Source: CAVVXX01 sp963707975 (GTDB lineage: Bacteria > Pseudomonadota > Alphaproteobacteria > Micropepsales > Micropepsaceae). From it: a DNA stretch of 64,000 bases. Under the pieces are notes generated by a model that searched no databases, was not told where the DNA came from, and saw nothing but the letters and a program-made list of their open reading frames with translations. Positions 36,363 through 43,905 of this stretch are shown in pieces. Location: assembly GCA_963707975.1 (NCBI GenBank), contig OY970177.1, positions 2,294,001 through 2,358,000 of the forward strand, in the 5' to 3' direction. Position 1 is the first letter of the stretch, and each line of letters opens with the position of its first letter. The position numbers and the translations under genes are program-made.

Positions 36363-36868
36363 ACGCTCAGTTCCAGAGCGCGGTCATGGGACGCAGGCAC
36401 CTGTCGGACCTTGCAATCGCGAAGCTACACAGTAGCGCAATTGCCAAAGACATTGCATTGACTGCCGGGATCCTTAGCGTTGAAGATGCCAAAGCAGAGG
36501 TGCACGACGAATTTGCCAGCGTGCCCGCGCTCGTTTTCCAATACTACGACATCGCGGGCAATCTGGTTTTTTTCGAGCGTGACGGCGAACTGCTGCAATT
36601 CGTCCGTGTGCGGTATCTTGCAGATCCCCCGGCCAAGAGCTTCATCAAGCGGGTGTCACAGCGGTATGCCCAACTCAGGGGAAGCGGGGTTCACGCCTAT
36701 TTTCCGCAAGTGCCAGGGATCGACTGGCGTGCAACTGCGGCCGATCCGAGTGTCGCGCTAGCGATTGTGGAAGGTGAGCTGAAGGCATTGAAGCTATGCG
36801 CCGAAGGACTGCCAGCAATAGGAATTGGGGGCGTCGACTGCTTCCTGCGCAAGCCGGAGCAGGACTGA
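36359..36868 (+). CDS. TOPRIM-type (DUF3854-like) protein, N-terminal part
   Basis: 169 aa from ATG 36359. The C-terminal third carries SVALAIVEGELKALKLCAEG then LPAIGIGGVD, the catalytic-Glu half of the TOPRIM fold found in DUF3854 primase-like proteins of phages and plasmids. The fold's second half, with the acidic DSD motif, is not in this protein but at the start of the next gene, which overlaps by TGATG. So either two subunits share one fold or an ancestral single gene was split by a -1 shift. Probable role: priming or initiation of element replication. Confidence 0.7.
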   Translation: MNAQFQSAVMGRRHLSDLAIAKLHSSAIAKDIALTAGILSVEDAKAEVHDEFASVPALVFQYYDIAGNLVFFERDGELLQFVRVRYLADPPAKSFIKRVSQRYAQLRGSGVHAYFPQVPGIDWRATAADPSVALAIVEGELKALKLCAEGLPAIGIGGVDCFLRKPEQD

Positions 36869-38178
36869 TGAGCAAAAGCGAACTGCTTCCCACTCTGGCC
36901 GCATTCACATGGGCTGGACGGAACGTCCCGATCATCTTTGATTCGGACATTGCGGAAAAGCCACACATTCAAGCCTCTGAGGAGCGCCTAAGCGTGGAGC
37001 TGAGCGGGCGCGGTGCAATCGTGCGGAAGGTTCGGCTTCCGCAAGGCGAGTCAAATAGGAAAGTCGGAGCCGATGATTATCTAATCACGCACACGACCGA
37101 CGAACTTATAAATCTGGTTTGGAACGCGACGCCTGCGGCCGGCAGTTACGATCCGCCAATTGCACTCTCCGTGCTAATGGCTAAGAGTTATCCACCTACG
37201 GAATATGTCTGGGCGGATTTTATCCTTAAAGGCGAGATCAACTCACTTTATGGCGACGGCGGAGTTGGCAAGAGCCTTCTGGCGTTGCACCTGGCCGTTG
37301 CCGTCGGGGCGGGCAAGCCGCTGTTTGGCAATGCCACCATACAAATGCCCGTGCTCGGCCTGTTCGCGGAGGACGGCGAGGCGCAAACGCAACATCGCGT
37401 CTCCACGATTCTCATAAACCTCGGCCTCGACGCCAGCGGCGATCTTCCAGTCAGGCTCTGGTGTCAGCCGCGCGAAGATACGTTGCTCGCCGCGATAGAC
37501 GACAACGGTGTAGTAAAGGAACTGCCGCGCCTCCAAACTTTGCGTGCCGAGCTTGCCAGGATCGGCAGACCAGTCCTGCTGGTTCTCGATAGCTTGGCCG
37601 ATCTATTCGCGCTCAACGAAAGCCTCCGCCTCCCCGTGAACTCTGCGCTCAAACGCGTCCTAGGCGGGCTGTGCCGGGATTTTGGCGCCACTGTGCTCAT
37701 TCTAGCGCACCCATCGAAAGCCTCCATACAGGACGGCACGGACTACAGCGGTAGCACAGCCTTCAACAACGCCGTGCGGCAACGGCTCACGCTGGAAATT
37801 GTAAAGCGTCAGTCGGGCGACATGGTCGAGGGGCCGCCGCCGCGTGTCCTTCGCGTGGCCAAGAGCAACTATGGGCCTCCAGCCGAAAAGACGCTTTGGT
37901 TCTATGGCGCTACAATTGACGAGTTGCAGCGGGGGCCAGCAATATCACCAGATGAAGAGCGGCGTATCGTTCTCACAACCATGTTGCGACTGATCGATAC
38001 TGGCGTGCGCATTATGAAATCGAATGGCGACGGGCAGAAGCCAAAGGACGTGGCCCAAGAGATTCGCGACAAACACAATTTGGCGATCCCTGTACGCCGC
38101 GTGCGTGAGCACCTGGACGCTTTGGAGCGCGACGGATACTCGCCTATCAGCAAGCGGACAAGAACAACAAGGCAGTGA
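36868..38178 (+). CDS. RepA-like AAA ATPase with TOPRIM C-terminal half
   Basis: 436 aa from ATG 36868 (TGATG overlap). Residues 1-70 complete the TOPRIM-like fold (LAAFTWAGRNVPIIFDSDIA; KVGADDYL). From about 110 follows a RecA/RepA-type ATPase: FILKGEINSLYGDGGVGKSL (Walker A 129-136), GLFAEDGEAQTQHR, LLVLDSLADLF (Walker B), ILAHPSKASIQDGTDYSGST. This matches AAA_25/RepA hexameric helicases of mobile elements. A winged-helix-like end follows (AIPVRRVREHLDALERDGY). Directly upstream of the iteron array, its probable binding or loading site. Confidence 0.82.
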   Translation: MSKSELLPTLAAFTWAGRNVPIIFDSDIAEKPHIQASEERLSVELSGRGAIVRKVRLPQGESNRKVGADDYLITHTTDELINLVWNATPAAGSYDPPIALSVLMAKSYPPTEYVWADFILKGEINSLYGDGGVGKSLLALHLAVAVGAGKPLFGNATIQMPVLGLFAEDGEAQTQHRVSTILINLGLDASGDLPVRLWCQPREDTLLAAIDDNGVVKELPRLQTLRAELARIGRPVLLVLDSLADLFALNESLRLPVNSALKRVLGGLCRDFGATVLILAHPSKASIQDGTDYSGSTAFNNAVRQRLTLEIVKRQSGDMVEGPPPRVLRVAKSNYGPPAEKTLWFYGATIDELQRGPAISPDEERRIVLTTMLRLIDTGVRIMKSNGDGQKPKDVAQEIRDKHNLAIPVRRVREHLDALERDGYSPISKRTRTTRQ

Positions 38179-38253
38179 AAGCCCGGTATGTGCGGGGGCC
38201 GAAATGCAAATAAGAATTGTATTAGCGCAAGTGAACACACACAAAATGTTGGC

Positions 38254-38390
38254 CGAAAGCTGCTTATTCAGCTATCGAAAGCTTGCCGAAAGCTCATCGA
38301 AGGTGTGTCGAAGGCCTACCGAAAGCGCCGTCGAAAGGTCCCCCATACCCCCTAGAGCTTTCGGCGCTCCTGGGGAGCGCGCCGAAGCTC
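38254..38390. repeat. Iteron array and hairpin, putative replication origin
   Basis: Seven copies of CGAA(A/G)G begin at 38254, 38276, 38287, 38298, 38309, 38320 and 38332: five successive steps of 11, 11, 11, 11 and 12 bp after one of 22, that is, one or two turns of the helix. Each is preceded by a pyrimidine-C and most are followed by C or G. Twenty bases further, 38355-38390 forms a hairpin whose arms carry the motif in both orientations (GAGCTTTCGGCGCTCC and GGAGCGCGCCGAAGCTC). The 354-bp gap between the ATPase and terminase genes has no credible gene, and this is its content. Confidence 0.72.
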
Positions 38391-38532
38391 CAATCAGGAT
38401 CATGTTCGTCTCCGAGCTCGAAAATGTTTGGGCGGACACCGCATTGGGCCGTGTGCACCCACCGTCCGGCCCTGTGCGCCGTCACGCCGTTCACCATTAC
38501 ACGCAGTCACGCCCTGGGTTGGGTGAGCATCA

Positions 38533-39081
38533 ATGAGCAAAATAAGGGGCGCGCCCGCTTACAAAACCGTAACGCTTGCCGATCTTAGCGAGCGTCAAGC
38601 CGCGTTTGTGCGTGAATACGTCGAGCGTGGCGGCAAACCAGGCGGCGCCGCCAGTGCGGCTCAGGCCGCTGGCTATGCCCGTCCCGGCCATTCGGGTCGG
38701 GCCGCTGCTCGGGTGAGAGCGTCCGAGCTTCTCCGAAATCCAAAAGTGCTCACCGCCCTGCGTGACGAACTGACTAGAAGGCTCAATACGGGTGCGGTCA
38801 TCGGGGTCCAAACGCTGATTGACCTTTGCCAAAACGGCCGCAGTGAACAAGTCCGCCTCGGTGCCGCGCGCGAACTGGTTGATCGCGGATATGGACCCGT
38901 CGTGAGCCGAAATGCGACCATTCAGGCTAGCACAACTATGGAGGATTTGATCATGCAGCTTGACGCGCGGGAAGCTCAGGAAGCTGCCGCCGCTCACCCA
39001 CGCATGATCGATGCTAAGCCGGTCGAATGCGTTCCCGACGCCCCGTCTAGCCCTCCACGCGACGATGGCGACGGCCCCTGA
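38533..39081 (+). CDS. Small-terminase-like protein
   Basis: 182 aa. The middle (LSERQAAFVREYVERGGKPG, AASAAQAAGYARPGHSGRAA, ASELLRNPKVLTAL, AVIGVQTLIDLCQNGRSEQV then RLGAARELVDRGYG) has the pattern of phage terminase small subunits: an N-terminal helix-turn-helix with Q-x-x-F-V-x-x-Y and A-x-x-AGY, then LL-x-N-P-x-V. TerS proteins recognise packaging sites. No large terminase, portal or capsid gene is present, so it would have to work with a helper phage's large subunit, or have another DNA-binding role. Confidence 0.75.
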   Translation: MSKIRGAPAYKTVTLADLSERQAAFVREYVERGGKPGGAASAAQAAGYARPGHSGRAAARVRASELLRNPKVLTALRDELTRRLNTGAVIGVQTLIDLCQNGRSEQVRLGAARELVDRGYGPVVSRNATIQASTTMEDLIMQLDAREAQEAAAAHPRMIDAKPVECVPDAPSSPPRDDGDGP

Positions 39082-39748
39082 CAACTCCACAGTGGGTTCA
39101 TTACAGTTTTCGTGGCTTTTGTTCCACAAGCCATGGCTGGGGACACGACCAGCGCACAAACGTCGGGAACAGGCTCCTTTGTCGGTAAATCTCTCATTCC
39201 CTCGCTAGGTCACTTAGGAATGTGATCTCGATTCCTCTCAAGGGTGTGTCGCTCCTTGACCACAGTCTCGCCATTAATCGCGATCAGCCAACGCTCCTCG
39301 TATTGTGGTTTAGCCAGACCGAAATTCTGAAAGACCGCCTGGGGCCCCCCGGGGGGTAGCTTCGATAGCTTGGCGATGTGACGCTGTGAGGGCACTCAAC
39401 ACGATCTATACCAAAAATGACCCGCTACCTTGTTTGGGGTTCTTCGGTGCACGAAACCTTACTTTCACTCCCTCACCCACCCCGTGCTGGGGTAAAGGGA
39501 TCAGCAGGAAACTTTACATCAGCACTTCTCCCCCTGTTGCGAAACGATGAAATTTGAGCAGCCACTCATCAAGTAAATTGCCGGACTTCGCGGACACGGA
39601 TTACCGCCGCGTTTGCAGAGGTAGGTATGAACTACCCATTGTCGTGTTGCTATCCACGATCCCAACCACGTTTATGTAGGGAAGTCTGACTTTTTGCTGG
39701 GTTCGGGACAAAATGTTATCTTTCGAAGACACAAGTCGGGGGGTGAGC
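39082..39748. other. Gene-poor boundary between satellite module and cargo
   Basis: 667 bp with no convincing gene. It holds a striking G4-C6-G6 run at 39341-39356 and a 61-codon minus-strand frame (39210-39395) without ribosome site. Base composition changes across it, from GC-rich on the left to AT-richer on the right, so it probably marks the junction where cargo was inserted. Confidence 0.5.
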
Positions 39749-40945
39749 ATGAAGATGGTAGGAATGATCCTTCTTTGTGCGTTCCTAGTTGCTTGCGGCA
39801 AATCTGAAAGCGATAAATCTAACGCGAGTGGTTCCTCGTCTACGGATTCCAAGGCAACCGAATTAGTTCGCAGCGTTTCTGGTGTCTGGTCAGTTGCAAA
39901 TAGCGGTCTAATCACGATTGATTTTCGCAATGATCAACTGCGACTCATCGTAGACGACGAGCCAAAGTATGTGCGGCTCGGGGATGTCGATGTCGCGAAT
40001 GAAACTGTGAATTTGATTCTTAAGAGGACAAGTGATCAGAAGGACATAATTTGGACGCTGCACCGGATCTGGGACACGAATAAAGTTTCGTATCACCTAG
40101 AACTCATTCTCGATAATGGGTCGCGCGACGAACTGAGCTTTGTAAGGACCATCACCGCTGATGACGTAAATCGGATCGCAAATCTGTATTCGCGTTCCCC
40201 AAACGATACCGACGTAAGTACCGCAGCCGGCCAGGTTGAGAACTCCGGTTCGCCTGCTCCGCAACCTACTGAACCAGCTCCAGCTAGTAGTTCTGACAAT
40301 GGGCCGGCGACGCCAAGCGCAGATAGTGACCAAGCTCAAATATCTAATATACCACCCTCGTTTGATTGCACGCGCGCTAAGAGTGCAACCGAGGGAATGA
40401 TTTGCGCCAATCCTGAACTATCGGCCGACGATGCAAAAATGGTAACTCTCTATCAGCAAAGTATCTCTTCTGGGAATGCCGATGAAATCCAAGACGTGCA
40501 GCGCTATTGGATCAAATTTGTCCGAAATAAATGCACTGATGTGGTGTGCCTTAAGAGTGCATACGATCGACGTACAGCACAGCTGACTATCGAGGCTGCC
40601 GATTTGCCAACAATCGTCATCCCCACTGCATCAAGGCAAACCGTCGTTGGGCAATTTTACCAAGCGCTAGGTCGCGGCGACGGTGAGGCGGCCTCCAATT
40701 TTATCATTCCTGAAAAGCGGGACGCTGGACCTCTTTCGCCCACTGAATTGAGTTCTTTCTACGCGAATTTGCGCAGCCCATTAATATTGGATGGCATTGA
40801 GATAGTGGGCGACAATCAGGCGACCGTTCGGTATCGGTACACAGAGAGTAATGGGCGAAGCTGCACGGGTTATTCAGTCATTACTTTTGTCCAACGCGAT
40901 AGCAATACATTTATGGCCAAGATAGAGGCACCAAATGGGTGTTAG
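39749..40945 (+). CDS. Lipoprotein with LprI-like (DUF1311) domain
   Basis: 398 aa from ATG 39749, preceded by a GGGGGG-rich ribosome site. Signal peptide with lipobox LVAC, Cys16; then a Ser/Asp-rich linker, a beta-rich domain (ITIDFRNDQLRLIVDDEP), a Pro/Ser linker, and from about residue 205 the four-cysteine LprI/DUF1311 module (FDCTRAKSATEGMICANPEL; WIKFVRNKCTDVVCLKSAYD). A C-terminal domain of about 100 residues follows (QFYQALGRGDGEAASNFIIP). LprI proteins are described as lysozyme inhibitors, but the domain is widespread and its role here is unknown. Upstream of the hxs operon. Confidence 0.75.
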   Translation: MKMVGMILLCAFLVACGKSESDKSNASGSSSTDSKATELVRSVSGVWSVANSGLITIDFRNDQLRLIVDDEPKYVRLGDVDVANETVNLILKRTSDQKDIIWTLHRIWDTNKVSYHLELILDNGSRDELSFVRTITADDVNRIANLYSRSPNDTDVSTAAGQVENSGSPAPQPTEPAPASSSDNGPATPSADSDQAQISNIPPSFDCTRAKSATEGMICANPELSADDAKMVTLYQQSISSGNADEIQDVQRYWIKFVRNKCTDVVCLKSAYDRRTAQLTIEAADLPTIVIPTASRQTVVGQFYQALGRGDGEAASNFIIPEKRDAGPLSPTELSSFYANLRSPLILDGIEIVGDNQATVRYRYTESNGRSCTGYSVITFVQRDSNTFMAKIEAPNGC

Positions 40946-41079
40946 GTACGGAATAACAACCACTAGCTGACCTGACGTATTTCTTGTTCCAGCGGGCTTA
41001 AAAAACGTCTGGTTTGGAATATTCGCTATTGGAGAGACGAGGACAATTGCCGAACGCTGTCCGTACCAAAACAAGGAAC

Positions 41080-41520
41080 CTAGTTAGGTGGATTACTATC
41101 ATCAGATTCGTCTACGCGGCGCTCCACCTCTTCCCCATACGCTTTGCATCCTTCAATGAACGACTCACTGTCGCCGCTGCAATCATCGGGGTTTAGCATT
41201 TCATTTTTCTTGGCCCATTCCCATCCGGCGTTGTGACCAGAGCAGTCTTCGGTACACTCGTCCGATCCCATCACATCCTCATATGTTTGGTCCTCTAGTT
41301 CATCAATGGCGCTTTGCTGCGCTGCTTCTGACGTATCGAGGGTATCTTCATCTGAATCTTCCGATTGGACGCCTTGCCTATCGGAGTCTGTAGCACTGCC
41401 GTTTGAGCCCTCGTGTTGGCTAGCTTGTTTATCTGAACTCGGACCGCAGGAAGCGATCAACAAGAGACAAATTCCTAGCGAAAGAAGTAGTTTCAGTCGC
41501 ACACGATTGTACGCTCGCAT
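41080..41520 (-). CDS. Acidic Cys-containing lipoprotein
   Basis: 146 aa with lipobox IASC (Cys25), then a very acidic Ser/Asp/Glu linker and a C-terminal module with four cysteines: EDVMGSDECTEDCSGHNAGW, EWAKKNEMLNPDDCSGDSES, FIEGCKAYGEEVE. The pattern C-x3-C-SGH-x-AG-x-x-WA...DC-x-G-x-S-x-SF-x-EGC looks like a conserved secreted domain, probably with two disulfides. It is divergent from hxsA across a 340-bp gap, so they could share regulation. Function unknown. Confidence 0.68.
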   Translation of the reverse strand: MRAYNRVRLKLLLSLGICLLLIASCGPSSDKQASQHEGSNGSATDSDRQGVQSEDSDEDTLDTSEAAQQSAIDELEDQTYEDVMGSDECTEDCSGHNAGWEWAKKNEMLNPDDCSGDSESFIEGCKAYGEEVERRVDESDDSNPPN

Positions 41521-41860
41521 ATTCTTACCTTTCGGACGATTTAATTGCTGAAACGTAGACGGATCGAATTAGACCGGTCAGGCCATTGTAGTCGTGCAGA
41601 TAACGGAAGCCATTCCAGCCATAGTTGGCACCATTCCAGTCACCGCTGTCTGGCGTCGCATTTGCAGTGCCGTGCGATTGTGCAGGAAATGTGCGCTTTG
41701 CCATTGCCGCATTAGGGCGTGGGCTCCAAGGTTTTCCCAGAGAATTCCGGTTCGAGCGCATTTCGCCGCTCTGAAAAGTTGATCTGAAGAATATGTATTA
41801 GGCGTTGTGTGCAACCAATAGGTGTGACAAGCTTGTCGCGACTTCTTGCTGGGGGACCAC
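41521..41860. other. Upstream region of the hxs operon
   Basis: 340 bp between divergent genes. It must hold the hxs promoter and that of the acidic lipoprotein. A 78-codon minus-strand frame (41525-41761) has a Trp/Asn/Gly-rich stretch (SGDWNGANYGWNGFRYLHDY) but no ribosome site; I do not count it as a gene. I see no clear operator. Confidence 0.4.
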
Positions 41861-42127
41861 ATGGCAAAGAGATCTTTTCTGGTCCCAGTAGCCCTTTCGC
41901 TCGCAGCCCTTGCTGGAGTGGGGCCTGCTGGCGCGACTCTGCCGCCAACATCTCAAACTAGCGAGACTGTATCGCCCAATCGTGAAGGATCAGTTCCGGT
42001 TGGAAACCTGGTGCTTGAACGCGCCACTGATCAGCAAATCAGATTCGCTGATCACAGCAGCCATTCAAGCCATGCGAGTCATTCTAGCCATTCTAGCCAC
42101 GCCTCGCACAGTTCTGGCGGTTATTAG
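41861..42127 (+). CDS. hxsA: His-Xaa-Ser repeat precursor peptide HxsA
   Basis: 88 aa from ATG 41861, after GGGGGA. Residues 1-25 look like a Sec signal peptide (AKRSFLVPVALSLAALAGV, then PAGA cleavage region). A polar middle part (VPVGNLVLERATDQQIRFAD) leads to a core of seven uninterrupted His-Xaa-Ser triads at residues 65-85 (Xaa = Ser, Ser, Ala, Ser, Ser, Ala, Ser), ending Gly-Gly-Tyr. This matches precursors of the His-Xaa-Ser radical-SAM systems defined by comparative genomics. It is the expected substrate of the two downstream enzymes. Serine is written with five different codons in the core, so the repeat is kept at protein level. Confidence 0.88.
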   Translation: MAKRSFLVPVALSLAALAGVGPAGATLPPTSQTSETVSPNREGSVPVGNLVLERATDQQIRFADHSSHSSHASHSSHSSHASHSSGGY

Positions 42128-42141
42128 AAGCTGTTTCGAAA

Positions 42142-42450
42142 ATGTCGACCGAAGAGGTCAATGGGGTTGTCGCGGTAAAGTTTGCCGCCGGCGTCTTTGA
42201 CATTGAGGCAGTTAAACGGGCGGCTTATCGATTCACCGACAAGATTGTAGTGGAGATAGAGCCGAGTGCCGATGGCATAGCGTGCACGCTGCGACCAACG
42301 TCCCCCAAATCCGATATGCGCACGTTAGAGAACGAATTCCGTAATGAAGTTCTCGACCAGGACCTTCGGATTAGGATCGGTAAAGAAACCGAGCCCATGC
42401 GGAATCTGATCTTGTCGCTTGCCTTTTCCAAAACCAAACTGCAGGGATGA
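42142..42450 (+). CDS. hxsD: His-Xaa-Ser system protein HxsD
   Basis: 102-aa small soluble protein found only with HxsB and HxsC. Starts 14 bp after hxsA; its stop overlaps the hxsB start (ATGA). Family-like features: FDIEAVKRAAYRFTDKIVVE, FRNEVLDQDLRIRIGKETEP, MRNLILSLAFSKTKL (the conserved NEVLDQxLR and IR-x-LIL-x-x-AF end). In size and fold prediction (beta strands then two helices) it could act as a precursor-recognition or delivery factor; that role is inference. Confidence 0.87.
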   Translation: MSTEEVNGVVAVKFAAGVFDIEAVKRAAYRFTDKIVVEIEPSADGIACTLRPTSPKSDMRTLENEFRNEVLDQDLRIRIGKETEPMRNLILSLAFSKTKLQG

Positions 42451-43904
42451 GCAAGTTCAGGCCGCTGTCGGCTTACCAGCAAGGCTTGGATCGCGACTAT
42501 CGATTGCTTCCGCTTCGGTTTACTGGTTTGGATGACGACAATTATGTGCTCACCAATATGGTCGGTGAATACCAAATTGTATCCCGAGCCAAGACCCACG
42601 AGTTCCTTGAGCACCAGCTTCGAATCACGGAACCAGAATACGACGCGTTAAAGTCAAAGCATTTCCTGCTTGATGACGACTCAGAGGTGGCCATCGACCT
42701 TCTCGCGCTGAAAACTCGTACCAAGTACGAACGCATGGCGAACTTTACTGGACTTCATTTGTTCGTCATCACGTTACGCTGCGAGCACTCCTGCCCATAT
42801 TGCCAAGTTTCTCGGCAGAACAACGACAAAGACGAATTCGATATGACGATTGAGACGGCTGACAAAGCTCTCGATCTCGTTTTTCGGTCTCCGTCACCTA
42901 GCATAAAGATCGAATTTCAAGGCGGTGAGCCTCTACTTTATTTTCCTATGATCCAACACGTCGTTCGAGGTGCAATCGCAAGAAATGAAATCGCCAAGCG
43001 CAATCTCGGATTTGTCATCGCGACAAATCTGGCGATGGTTTCAGATGAGATACTGAATTTCTCCAGAGAGCATTCGATCCATATCTCGACTTCGCTAGAT
43101 GGACCGCGAGATCTGCACAATCACAATCGTCCCCGGCCCGGCGGTGACAGTCACCAGCGCACGATAGACGGAATTCGACGGGTCAGGGAGATCCTTGGCC
43201 GAGACAGCGTGAGCGCCGTGATGACTACCACGAGCGGGAGTCTTGCGCGCGCTCGCGAAATTATCGACGAATACGTTTCATTGGATTTTCAAGGCATATT
43301 CCTTCGACCGCTTTCTCCGTACGGATTTGCTATGAAAACAAAATTGTTTGCTGCTTACGATCCTCAGAAATGGCTGCAATTCTACTTTGAGGGTCTCGAT
43401 TACATTATTGAATTGAACAAACATGGCTTGTCCTTCACTGAATTTTACGCGGCTACGATTCTGACCAAGATGCTGACGCCCTTCCAACCTGGATTTGTCG
43501 ATCTCACGAGTCCGGCCGGAATTGGTATCGGTGCCCTAGTGTACAATTACGACGGTAGCGTATATGCCTCCGATGAGAGCCGGATGCTCGCTGAGATGGA
43601 CGACGATACATTTCGCCTAGGATCGGTGACCGACCCTTACGAAGAGTTGATGCTGTCGGACCATCTGCTGGATCCGCTCGAAGCTTCATTCGCCGGAAGC
43701 GCCCCAATGTGTTCGACCTGTGCGTTCGAACCATACTGTGGTGCCGACCCCGTCTACCATCACGCAACCCAAGGTGATTTTGTTGGCCGGAAGCCAACAT
43801 CCGGGTTCTGCAATCGTAATATGGCAATCTTTAGGGGCTTGATTTCTCGTATGGAAGCGGACGTTGAGACCCGTCAAGTGTTCTTGAAATGGGCCAATCG
43901 CTGA
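42447..43904 (+). CDS. hxsB: Radical SAM/SPASM maturase HxsB
   Basis: 485 aa. An N-terminal domain of about 100 residues precedes the radical-SAM core; the 4Fe-4S ligands are Cys112, Cys116 and Cys119 in LRCEHSCPYCQ, with the GGEP-type motif EFQGGEPLLYFP. The C-terminal SPASM-type cysteines are Cys422, 425, 431 and 455 (CSTCAFEPYCG; SGFCNRNM). Family role: radical modification of a peptide, here presumably the His-Xaa-Ser core of HxsA. Translationally coupled to hxsD; hxsC begins two bases after its stop. Confidence 0.92.
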   Translation: MSKFRPLSAYQQGLDRDYRLLPLRFTGLDDDNYVLTNMVGEYQIVSRAKTHEFLEHQLRITEPEYDALKSKHFLLDDDSEVAIDLLALKTRTKYERMANFTGLHLFVITLRCEHSCPYCQVSRQNNDKDEFDMTIETADKALDLVFRSPSPSIKIEFQGGEPLLYFPMIQHVVRGAIARNEIAKRNLGFVIATNLAMVSDEILNFSREHSIHISTSLDGPRDLHNHNRPRPGGDSHQRTIDGIRRVREILGRDSVSAVMTTTSGSLARAREIIDEYVSLDFQGIFLRPLSPYGFAMKTKLFAAYDPQKWLQFYFEGLDYIIELNKHGLSFTEFYAATILTKMLTPFQPGFVDLTSPAGIGIGALVYNYDGSVYASDESRMLAEMDDDTFRLGSVTDPYEELMLSDHLLDPLEASFAGSAPMCSTCAFEPYCGADPVYHHATQGDFVGRKPTSGFCNRNMAIFRGLISRMEADVETRQVFLKWANR

Positions 43905-43905
43905 C

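Noticed and set aside
38254..38337. Possible CRISPR array
   Set aside because: The repeat unit is only 6 bp at 11-bp spacing, far too short for repeats and spacers, and no cas genes are present; it fits iterons.
39210..39395. 61-codon minus-strand frame in the terminase-lipoprotein gap
   Set aside because: No ribosome site, and part of it is encoded by the unusual G/C run; not protein-like enough to call.
41525..41761. 78-codon minus-strand frame upstream of hxsA
   Set aside because: No ribosome site, no recognisable domain, and it fills a region that should hold divergent promoters.
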